A stretch of 5,716 bases of DNA from Planctomycetales bacterium (GTDB lineage Bacteria; Planctomycetota; Planctomycetia; Gemmatales; Gemmataceae), in contig JAGVLI010000969.1 of assembly GCA_020054355.1 (NCBI GenBank), positions 1-5,716 on the forward strand, given 5' to 3'. Positions within the stretch are counted from its first letter, which is position 1, and the number at the start of each line of letters is the position of its first letter. The notes beneath the pieces were generated by a model. That model ran no database searches. It was not told the DNA's origin and was given only the letters and a program-made list of their open reading frames with translations. Below are positions 1 to 5,625 of this stretch, piece by piece. The translations under genes were made by a program, and so were the position numbers.

Positions 1-105
1 ACACGTCGGGCTGACGCCGCGACGCTCGCCGTTCTTGACACGTCGGGCTGACGCCGCGACGCTCGCCGTTCTTGACACGTCGGGCTGACGCCGCGACGCT
101 CGCCG
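1..105. repeat. 37-bp direct tandem repeat, 2.8 copies, cut by the window edge
   Basis: Two full 37-bp units (1-37 and 38-74) are identical base for base. A third copy (75-105) matches the first 31 bases and then diverges into the end of the glycosyltransferase gene, whose stop codon lies at 108-110. The unit begins acacgtcgggctgacgccgc and ends gttcttg. The array starts at base 1, so it probably continues to the left. The copies abut without spacers, so this is not a CRISPR array. Each unit has a small cgtc-gggct-gacg inverted repeat. The 10-mer acgtcgggct also forms the left arm of the hairpin at 5451-5476. Its role is unknown; identical units suggest recent expansion by slippage or unequal recombination. 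Confidence 0.95.
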
Positions 106-107
106 AC

Positions 108-1535
108 TTACTCTCCGGCCGCCACCCGCAGCCCATGCTCCGGTTCGTAAAGAAACACTTCCGTCACGTTCTCGTAATAATCGAAGCGTTTCGGGCGGTG
201 ACGCAGCTGGAGCGAGCAATGACGGCCGAGCCAGCGGTCGAGGTCTTCGGGCTTGCCCGACCGGCTGCTGGGAATCACGATCCAGAGGCGCTCGCCCTGG
301 CGGCTGAGTTTTTGCACGTCCGCCAGCGGGTTGGACACGCGCAGGCCAATCGGCTCGATGCCATCCTTCGTGTAGTGCTGCAACAGTCTTGGTGAGAAGG
401 TGCCAACGCGGTCGCCGGGTTGCCAGTGCTTCGAGACGAACTCCGCAGGCTCGCGGAAGTCGAAGCGGGAGCCGTCGGCGTAGTAGCTGACCAGGCTGGG
501 CAGGCTCAGCACGCAGGTCAGGCCCAGCCAGGCCACTGCGGCGGGGACGTTGTGCTCGCGCAGCGCTTCGTAGATCAGCGCGATCGATCGGCCCGCCAGC
601 ACCAGCACACCCAGGCTTAGCGGGAAGACGTAAGCGGGATGATAGGCCACGACGAAGGGCAACACGACGGTGGCGCCGGCCCAGACCGCGGCCCAGGCCG
701 ACCAGTACCAGGTCTGGATGTCGCCCTGTTTCCAGATGCTCAGGACGCCCAAGGCGGCCAACAGGACGATGGGCCAGCCCAGCTGGGAGATGGAAGCGAA
801 GACGCTGTGTGCCACGCTGTAGCCCCAGGTCTCGCCGGAATTCCAGCCGCGCAGCACGGGCAGCAGCACGACGACGAAGACCACACCCGCCAAGGCGGAA
901 GCTCCCAGCACGACGCCCAGCAAGCGGGCTAGCTGGCGATCCCGGCCGACCCACGCAGTCAGGCCGATGGCGAGGAACAGTCCGCCGAACAGCAGCGCTT
1001 GCAGCGTGTGCGATAGGACGGCCGCGCAGGCGAACAGGCACGCTATCCCGGTCCAGGCATAGGAACGGCGCTGCACCGCCAGCGCGCCGCTGAGCATCGT
1101 CAGCGAAGCGAACAGGGCCGCGATCATGTAGAAGCGGTTTTCCTGACTGCGATAGAGGTGTTCGGGCCACAGGGCGAGCAGCAGCGCGGTCGCCAATGCC
1201 GTGACGCGGCCTGCGGTCTGGTCCAGCAGCAGGAAGACGAGCAGCACGCACAGAGTACCGAGCAGGGCGGGCAGCACTCGGCTGCCGAACTCGTCGCGGC
1301 CGAAGAACTCATGGCCGAACAGTTGCAGATAGCCGCTGACCGGCACCAGGCGCGGCAGCCGATGAATCTGACTGTTGGCCTGCGCGTCCGGGCCGGCGAC
1401 CAGCGAACGGGTTTCGTCGAGGGTGGCCAGTTCGTCGCCGTGGAAGGACCAGTCGCCCAAGCGGAAGAAACGCAACTCGGCGGCCAGGAGGCAGAGCGCG
1501 GCGGCGATGAGGATGCACGAACGACGGTCTGTCAT
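108..1535 (-). CDS. GT-C fold membrane glycosyltransferase (ArnT/PMT_2, GT39-like)
   Basis: This 475-residue multi-pass membrane protein is predicted to transfer a sugar from a polyprenyl-phosphate donor to an acceptor on the outer face of the cytoplasmic membrane, which is the known mode of the family. After a first membrane helix (about 6-22) comes the loop sequence GDWSFHGDELATLDE. Asp34-Glu35 matches the acidic motif that binds donor and metal in the first loop of GT-C enzymes. The segment FGRDEFGSRVLPALLG (78-93) and the RSQENRFYMIAALF stretch (129-142) are also typical of PMT_2 proteins. About ten hydrophobic segments extend to residue 350, followed by a soluble tail of about 125 residues. 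The ATG is supported by a strong Shine-Dalgarno sequence. The acceptor and sugar cannot be deduced: no glycan cluster is visible around it. The family call is firm; specificity is unknown. Confidence 0.88.
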   Translation of the reverse strand: MTDRRSCILIAAALCLLAAELRFFRLGDWSFHGDELATLDETRSLVAGPDAQANSQIHRLPRLVPVSGYLQLFGHEFFGRDEFGSRVLPALLGTLCVLLVFLLLDQTAGRVTALATALLLALWPEHLYRSQENRFYMIAALFASLTMLSGALAVQRRSYAWTGIACLFACAAVLSHTLQALLFGGLFLAIGLTAWVGRDRQLARLLGVVLGASALAGVVFVVVLLPVLRGWNSGETWGYSVAHSVFASISQLGWPIVLLAALGVLSIWKQGDIQTWYWSAWAAVWAGATVVLPFVVAYHPAYVFPLSLGVLVLAGRSIALIYEALREHNVPAAVAWLGLTCVLSLPSLVSYYADGSRFDFREPAEFVSKHWQPGDRVGTFSPRLLQHYTKDGIEPIGLRVSNPLADVQKLSRQGERLWIVIPSSRSGKPEDLDRWLGRHCSLQLRHRPKRFDYYENVTEVFLYEPEHGLRVAAGE

Positions 1536-1542
1536 GGGTCGG

Positions 1543-1550
1543 TCCTCCTT
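1543..1550 (-). promoter_or_regulatory. Shine-Dalgarno site of the glycosyltransferase gene
   Basis: On the minus strand the sequence AAGGAGGA lies 7 nt before the ATG at 1533-1535. It is a near-perfect anti-16S complement and fixes this ATG as the start. It suggests efficient translation initiation. Confidence 0.85.
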
Positions 1551-1636
1551 GACCGAATGACTTCCCTTACAAGCCTGCTAAACCGCAAGCGGCATTCTGA
1601 TTGATTGCGTAGGGTATGCCGAACCGCGTTCTCAGG

Positions 1637-2824
1637 TCAACGCGAAGTTGTCTTCAGCACGATCCTGGTCACTTCCGGCCGGCAGTTGTAGCGCAGCGGA
1701 TGCTGCCCGCCGAGGCCCCGGCTGACGTGCATCAGGGTCGGTTCCTCGTGGAAGACGCCGCAATCGTAGCGGCGGCTGTAGCGGCTGGGGACGAGGATCG
1801 AACCGATCACCGGCAAGCGAATCTGGCCGCCGTGATTGTGGCCGGCCAGCATCAGGTCGATGCGATGGCATCGCGCCCAGGAAATGTTGTCCGGCGTATG
1901 GCTGAGCAGCAGGCGAAAGGCATCCTGGGGGCAGCTCGCTAAATCCGGCGGCGGGCCGAACCACGGCCCTTCATGGCCGATCACCACCAGCGGCTGGCCG
2001 CGCACGTCGAACTGTTGCCAGGAATTACCGAGCACCTTGATCTTCAGCCGTTCCAGCCGACGACGGGTACGGACGGGTTCGTACCAAACATCGTGATTGC
2101 CGAGGATGGCGAAAGCGCCAATTTGCCAGCGCAGCCGGCCCAGCACCGGCAGCACCCAGCGGTGATGGCGCGGGCTATCGACGATGTCGCCGGTGAGCGC
2201 GAGCAAGTCCGGGTTCCAATCCTTGCAGAGGTCGAGAATGTGGAAGTAGAACTCGCGCTCGGGGGTGCCGCACAGGTGGATGTCGCTCAGGTGCAGAATC
2301 GTCAGGCCGTCCCAGGCGGCCGGCAGCTGCGGCAGGTGAAAGGTCTTCTCGGTGAGATCGACGCGAAAGACTTCGTTATAGGGCAGCCGGGCCAGGTGGC
2401 GATGCTTGCCGTCGCCGACCGGCTTGTAGCCGAGCTTCTCGGCCACGTCGATGGTCCGCGTGTGATTGCTCAGCACCAGCGCGGGCAGGCGGCGCAGCCC
2501 GCGCGCCAGCGTGGCCAGCGGCAGGATCACCATGCCCATCATGGCGCAAGCGAACACGTAGAACGCGGGCACCACCGCCAGGCCAGTCGGCGGCGGGTTC
2601 CAGGCAGTGGCCGGCCGGAAGCCGTAGAGCAGCACCAGCACGACCAGGCCGATCGGCACCAGCAGCGTGTGCAGCTTCCGCTGAATACTCAGAAACCACT
2701 TCGGCAGGGCATGGCCGTACCAGATATTCAGGCTGACGGAGAGAATCGCCAGATGGCCGGCAGCCACGCCCAGGCACAGCAACGGCGCAGGAATGCGAGC
2801 CAGCAGTTCGGAAATGACGAGCAT
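1637..2824 (-). CDS. membrane-anchored metallophosphoesterase (YkuE/YaeI-like, calcineurin fold)
   Basis: This 395-residue protein has an N-terminal membrane domain and a C-terminal calcineurin-like phosphoesterase domain. Hydrophobic helices lie near residues 12-32, 54-69 and 82-106. The catalytic domain starts near 170 and carries every canonical dimetal motif: SDIH (Asp181, His183), GDIVD (Asp213), GNHD (Asn243, His244), SHTPD (His309) and GHNHGGQ (His329, His331). The tail GLGGQHPLRYNCRPEV is also usual for this subfamily. The order LP-x-LP, then GLTILHLSDIHL, is typical of YkuE-like enzymes, some of which act on lipid or cell-envelope phosphodiesters. The substrate here is not known. An active enzyme is expected because no ligand is missing. 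The gene ends about 100 bp before the glycosyltransferase gene on the same strand, so the two may share a transcript. Confidence 0.93.
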   Translation of the reverse strand: MLVISELLARIPAPLLCLGVAAGHLAILSVSLNIWYGHALPKWFLSIQRKLHTLLVPIGLVVLVLLYGFRPATAWNPPPTGLAVVPAFYVFACAMMGMVILPLATLARGLRRLPALVLSNHTRTIDVAEKLGYKPVGDGKHRHLARLPYNEVFRVDLTEKTFHLPQLPAAWDGLTILHLSDIHLCGTPEREFYFHILDLCKDWNPDLLALTGDIVDSPRHHRWVLPVLGRLRWQIGAFAILGNHDVWYEPVRTRRRLERLKIKVLGNSWQQFDVRGQPLVVIGHEGPWFGPPPDLASCPQDAFRLLLSHTPDNISWARCHRIDLMLAGHNHGGQIRLPVIGSILVPSRYSRRYDCGVFHEEPTLMHVSRGLGGQHPLRYNCRPEVTRIVLKTTSR

Positions 2825-2831
2825 GGAGCTA

Positions 2832-2836
2832 TCCTT
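2832..2836 (-). promoter_or_regulatory. Shine-Dalgarno site of the metallophosphoesterase gene
   Basis: The minus-strand sequence AAGGA is separated by 7 nt from the ATG at 2822-2824, which supports that start over internal alternatives. It sits directly beside the repeat-bearing intergenic gap: a ggtgccagag direct repeat begins at 2840. Confidence 0.7.
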
Positions 2837-2866
2837 GCCGGTGCCAGAGCGCGGAACTGCTGCCTC

Positions 2867-2978
2867 GTAGGTCAGGCTTTCCAGCCTGACATTACCGTCC
2901 TCGACCGCCCGCGCCGAAATGTCTCCACAAGTACGGCACGCTCGGGGTGCCAGAGTCAGGCTGGAAAGCCTGACCTAC
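2867..2978. repeat. REPIN-like pair of inverted hairpins between two genes
   Basis: A 24-bp sequence at 2867-2890 recurs as its exact reverse complement at 2955-2978. Each copy is itself a hairpin: gtcaggct, a four-base loop (ttcc or ggaa), then agcctgac, an 8-bp perfect stem at 2871-2890 and 2955-2974. The 64-bp middle has a small ggcac/gtgcc stem (2935-2939 and 2947-2951). A 10-bp direct repeat ggtgccagag occurs at 2840-2849 and 2946-2955. Two REP-type hairpins in opposite orientation are the defining layout of a REPIN, a non-autonomous element mobilised in trans. The right hairpin begins 18 bp past the stop codon of the signalling gene, so it could also stabilise or attenuate that transcript. 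There is no T-run after it, so I do not call it an intrinsic terminator. Confidence 0.85.
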
Positions 2979-2992
2979 CAGTCCGGCGGCCC

Positions 2993-4717
2993 TCAAGTCT
3001 TCACCGATTCCTGGGGCGGCGGCGTGGAGTTCGCCGTCGGCGGCACGTCCGGGCTTTCCAGGGCGTCCAGCAGCTGATCGACGCGGAACGGCTTGTAGAG
3101 CACGAAACGCAGCCCTTCCTGCCGACATTTGACGATGGCGTGCGACGGGTCGTAGCCGAAGGCGGTCATCAGGATCAGCCGGGCCTTGGGCTGGCTCTGC
3201 CGGAATTTGCAGTAGGCTTCGTGGCCGCTCATGTCGGGCAGGCGGATATCGACCAGGATGGCGTCGTAGGTGCCGAGCCGGGCCATGGTCTGCGCTTCCC
3301 GCCCGTCGCGGGCCGTCTCGACGATGCAACCGAAATTGCCCAGCAACCCGTGCGCCGAGCGGCGGACGCGCTCGTCGCTGTCGGCCACCAGCACGCGCAA
3401 GCCCTTGAGCTGGGCATGGGCAGCGCCTTCGGGACCGACCGTGGGGGCCGACGGCGCCAGCGTCTCGCCGACGCGCTGGATGCTCTGCTTGATGGCGCGG
3501 GCGCCCGCGAGAATCTGCCGCAGCTTGTCGCCCATCTCCGGGTCGTGGCCGATGTAGCGGTCCAGCACCGCCGTGGCCGCCGCCAGGATGTCGTCCACCG
3601 GCAGCGCCACTTCCCGGCGAATGGCCTCAATGGATTGCGAGGCGGTGCTGCGCTTCTCGGCGGTCAGCAGTTCCAGGGTATGCAGGGCGTTGGCGATTTC
3701 GCGCGAGAAAATTTCCGCGAACTGCAGATCGTCGTCGCCGAAGGCGTTCAGGCGCGGGCTTTCGACGTTGAAGGTGCCGATGACCGCATCCTGGTAGAGC
3801 AAGGGCAGCGTCAGCGAGCTGCGCGCCCCGGCAGCGCCTTCGATATAGAGCGGATCGGTGGAGGTGTCCGTGCAGATGTAGCTCTTGCCGGTGGCGGCGA
3901 CGAAGCCGGTGACGCCGTTGCCTTCGGCCCTGGCGTACAGCGCGCGGCCGGCGGCTTCCGTGGTCATGCCTTCGTCGAGCAGCGGTTCGAGCTTGTTGGT
4001 TAGCCGGTCGAGCAAGCGGACTTCCACCACGTCGTAGTGCAGCAGGTCGTGCGTGAAGCGGCGGATATTCGATTTGAGCAGCTCGATGCGTTCCTCGACG
4101 CACATCTCGGCCAGCTGGTCGGAATCGAGCGCTGCCAGCTCGACGCCGGCCTGGTGCAGGGCGTCGAGCTTCTGCTGCTGCTGGACCAGCGGCGTGACGT
4201 CGCGGGTCAGGCCGATCAGGTGCGACGGCTTGCCGCCGGGCGGGGCCACCGGCGTGACCAGCAGATCGAGATAGCGGTTGGGCTGGCTGCAATGCAGGCG
4301 GGTGGTGACGGTGCGGCCTTCTGCCAGGGCGGTATGAAACGGCGAGTAGTCTGGGCCGAGGATTTGCGGCGAGCCGAGCGCTTCGTAGAAGCTCCGGCCG
4401 ACCACCGGGCCGCTGCACCAGTTCTGGAACGTGCGGTTGGCCCAGCTCAGATGGAGCTGGAGATCGACCAGGCTGACGCCCTCGCCGAGGCTGTCGAGCA
4501 GCCGGTCGGACTGGAACAGCTGGCAGATGCGCTCCCACATCACCGTGTCGTGGGCGTCGATATACAGCCCGTCAATCGTGCCGGAGCGCAGCAGGGCCTG
4601 GCCTTCCGCCGGCGACGCGACCCGCACGACGTCGCAATCCGGATGGCAGTAGGGTACCAGTCCTTCCGCTGGCAACGCAGGACTGGACAGGACCAGGATA
4701 CGCGGTTTCTCCGACAC
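2993..4717 (-). CDS. PAS-GAF-receiver signalling protein without a kinase domain
   Basis: This is a 574-residue cytoplasmic protein with no membrane segment. Residues 5-65 look like a degenerate receiver fold (RILVLSS, then DGLYIDAHD). A PAS domain spans about 73-180 (LLDSLGEGVSLVD, WANRTFQNW), a short coiled QQQQKLDALHQ linker follows, and a GAF domain spans about 204-352 (GVTGFVAATGKSYICTD, TLPLLYQDAVIGTFNVES). Helices at 355-420 resemble a dimerisation stalk but lack a histidine-kinase H-box. A receiver domain occupies about 438-555, with phosphoacceptor Asp490 (LVDIRLPDMSG), Thr518 and Lys542 (YKPF). The acidic pocket reads A-D446-S447-D448, with Ser at the second usual acidic position. 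No HATPase_c domain exists, so it probably takes a phosphate from another kinase and senses a ligand through PAS/GAF. I chose the GTG at 4715-4717 because GGAG precedes it by 5 nt; the open frame reaches 4825 but the extra residues look non-coding and cover the candidate -10 element. Confidence 0.88.
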   Translation of the reverse strand: MSEKPRILVLSSPALPAEGLVPYCHPDCDVVRVASPAEGQALLRSGTIDGLYIDAHDTVMWERICQLFQSDRLLDSLGEGVSLVDLQLHLSWANRTFQNWCSGPVVGRSFYEALGSPQILGPDYSPFHTALAEGRTVTTRLHCSQPNRYLDLLVTPVAPPGGKPSHLIGLTRDVTPLVQQQQKLDALHQAGVELAALDSDQLAEMCVEERIELLKSNIRRFTHDLLHYDVVEVRLLDRLTNKLEPLLDEGMTTEAAGRALYARAEGNGVTGFVAATGKSYICTDTSTDPLYIEGAAGARSSLTLPLLYQDAVIGTFNVESPRLNAFGDDDLQFAEIFSREIANALHTLELLTAEKRSTASQSIEAIRREVALPVDDILAAATAVLDRYIGHDPEMGDKLRQILAGARAIKQSIQRVGETLAPSAPTVGPEGAAHAQLKGLRVLVADSDERVRRSAHGLLGNFGCIVETARDGREAQTMARLGTYDAILVDIRLPDMSGHEAYCKFRQSQPKARLILMTAFGYDPSHAIVKCRQEGLRFVLYKPFRVDQLLDALESPDVPPTANSTPPPQESVKT

Positions 4718-4765
4718 GGCGGCTCCACGGGCGGGGCGAGCGCTCCTTCGGCAAATTCCACTTAA

Positions 4766-4771
4766 ATTATA
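4766..4771 (-). promoter_or_regulatory. candidate -10 element for the signalling gene
   Basis: A perfect TATAAT on the minus strand lies 48 bp before the chosen GTG, inside a short AT-rich patch (4752-4772) that stands out from the GC-rich surroundings. At a 17-bp spacing the upstream hexamer is GCTGGC, which is no -35 match; TTGGAC at 4780-4785 is too close. The call therefore rests on the -10 and position alone. Confidence 0.35.
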
Positions 4772-5156
4772 GGAAGCACGTCCAACAGGCCAGCAGACGG
4801 GCCACGGAGCCACCAGTCGGCACACCGCTCGCTCTTACCGGGCAGCAATAACCTCCGTTTCACGGGCAGGTGGATACCTCGACTGTTTCATGAAACAGGT
4901 GAAACGAGTGAAACGCGCGCCCGATGGTCTTGCGACGATTGCACTTCCGAAAGTGGACCGCCACTGGAGCAACGAAAAGGCTTCAGCCTGCCACAGGTCG
5001 AAACGTGTGGCCTGGGGATGGCCCAGGATGAACCCGGCGATGGGGCCAGCCTGACGCGGCAGCAGCTTGCCGTGGGCTCGTCCGGCCAGGCGGTGGTGCG
5101 CCGCCTGAATCGCTTCCCTGGAGGGCAGCCCTTGCTGCTTGGAAGTCGCGGGCCGG
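4772..5156. other. gene-poor intergenic stretch with unresolved open frames
   Basis: I find no gene I can support here. A minus-strand frame is open from 5506 down to 4835, but its first half runs through the large palindromic element. The part over about 4960-5120 has GC-rich third codon positions and a plausible residue mix (for example AGPIAGFILGHPQATRFDLW). On the plus strand a frame is open from 4766 to a TGA at 5189-5191, with its best ATG at 5018-5020 giving 57 residues. Neither has a recognisable motif or a clear ribosome site. A decayed gene fragment is possible. A small agtgg-accg-ccact hairpin lies at 4952-4965. Confidence 0.5.
4857..4914. repeat. cluster of five TGAAAC motifs including a 14-bp perfect palindrome
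   Basis: TGAAAC occurs on the plus strand at 4891, 4900 and 4909, spaced exactly 9 bp apart. It occurs on the minus strand as GTTTCA at 4857-4862 and 4885-4890. The central pair forms the perfect 14-bp palindrome tgtttcatgaaaca at 4884-4897. Such a palindrome with iterated half-sites looks like a binding site for a dimeric regulator, but it lies about 140-200 bp upstream of the signalling-gene start, and it could equally be part of a dispersed repeat. Confidence 0.6.
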
Positions 5157-5412
5157 CTAAGGAAACGCAGACTAATCACTTCCCGATTTGATTCGCGAAG
5201 ACATGGTTTGGGGGCCGTGCTTGGGCGGCGACTTGCTGGGATCAGGTGAGGTCGGTGTCGCCGCCCAAGCATGATGGTGCCGGCGACTCGACATGCTTGG
5301 GCGGCGACACCGGTGCCCTGCAGGCCGTTGGCGGTCGCCGCCCAAGCATGGCCCCGAAACTCCGAGTGGTCCCGGCGCGAAATCGCGAAGTTAGTAGTCC
5401 GCGGTTCCTCAG
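5157..5412. repeat. large imperfect palindromic element with four alternating motif copies
   Basis: A core motif gcttgggcggcgac occurs four times in alternating orientation: plus 5219-5232, minus 5257-5270, plus 5295-5308 and minus 5334-5347. The last three extend to 17 bp (catgcttgggcggcgac). The central pair is a 21-bp perfect inverted repeat (5253-5273 and 5292-5312) around an 18-bp spacer. The outer arms are also homologous in inverted orientation: 5157-5176 matches the reverse complement of 5393-5412 at 16 of 20 bases, and the likeness continues inward. Two tandem hairpins are also possible, with stems of 14 and 17 bp and loops of 24 and 25 nt. No coding gene is needed to explain it. It looks like a non-autonomous mobile element or a duplicated, inverted repeat family; I see no transposase. 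Confidence 0.85.
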
Positions 5413-5450
5413 TGCCATTGTCAGCGGAGTGGATGCCTGACATGCCGCGG

Positions 5451-5476
5451 TACGTCGGGCTTTCCAGCCCGACGTA
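5451..5476. repeat. single REP-type hairpin, 11-bp stem
   Basis: The arms tacgtcgggct and agcccgacgta pair perfectly around the loop ttcc. The loop and the flanking bases of the stem match the hairpins at 2871-2890 and 2955-2974, with one base pair exchanged (A-T there, G-C here). It therefore belongs to the same family, though this copy is solitary. No T-run follows on either strand, so an intrinsic terminator is unlikely. Confidence 0.85.
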
Positions 5477-5512
5477 ATTCAGGCAAACACTCCCTCGATA
5501 CTTCACTGGTGG

Positions 5513-5609
5513 TCTGTCACTGCTTCAGGGTCGAGTAGCGGAACGCGCCAGAGTTCCGGTTACCCGAAGCCTGGCGACTTCAGCGCCCCGACTCTTTTGC
5601 CGTGACAGA
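5513..5609. repeat. 97-bp palindromic element with 8-bp terminal inverted repeats
   Basis: The ends tctgtcac (5513-5520) and gtgacaga (5602-5609) are perfect inverted repeats. Inside, tcgagtagcggaac (5531-5544) pairs imperfectly with gttccggttacccga (5553-5567) around an 8-nt loop; the six pairs nearest the loop are perfect. A competing stem cgccag/ctggcg lies at 5546-5551 and 5571-5576. The element begins 16 bp past the stop codon of the partial gene to its right, so it could act as a 3' RNA structure for that gene. The nested inverted repeats also suit a small non-autonomous mobile element. Confidence 0.6.
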
Positions 5610-5625
5610 GCACCAGGCGCTCGGT

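Noticed and set aside
1..105. CRISPR array
   Set aside because: The repeats abut directly with no spacers, and there are no cas genes nearby.
1583..1592. Short ccgc-aa-gcgg hairpin between the phosphoesterase and glycosyltransferase genes as a terminator
   Set aside because: The stem is only 4 bp with a 2-nt loop and no T-run follows, so it cannot be supported as an intrinsic terminator.
1611..1640. A promoter for the glycosyltransferase gene: TTGACC (1635-1640) and TACCCT (1611-1616), 18 bp apart
   Set aside because: The -10 matches the consensus at only three of six positions and the -35 overlaps the upstream stop codon. It is too weak to call.
1973..4003. A 676-residue open frame on the plus strand
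   Set aside because: It lies antisense across the phosphoesterase and the signalling gene, both of which have complete domain motifs. Its residue composition (many H, Q, R, G, A) is that of a GC-rich antisense shadow, and it spans an intergenic repeat.
4718..4825. N-terminal extension of the signalling protein to the first possible start at 4825
   Set aside because: The extra 36 residues do not resemble the domain start. They cover the TATAAT patch, and the GTG at 4715-4717 has a proper ribosome site and leads straight into the folded domain.
4835..5506. A 223-residue minus-strand frame as an intact gene
   Set aside because: Its N-terminal half is encoded by the large palindromic element and the start of the frame lies next to the REP-type hairpin. 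I see no domain motif and no clear ribosome site, so I describe the region instead of calling a gene.
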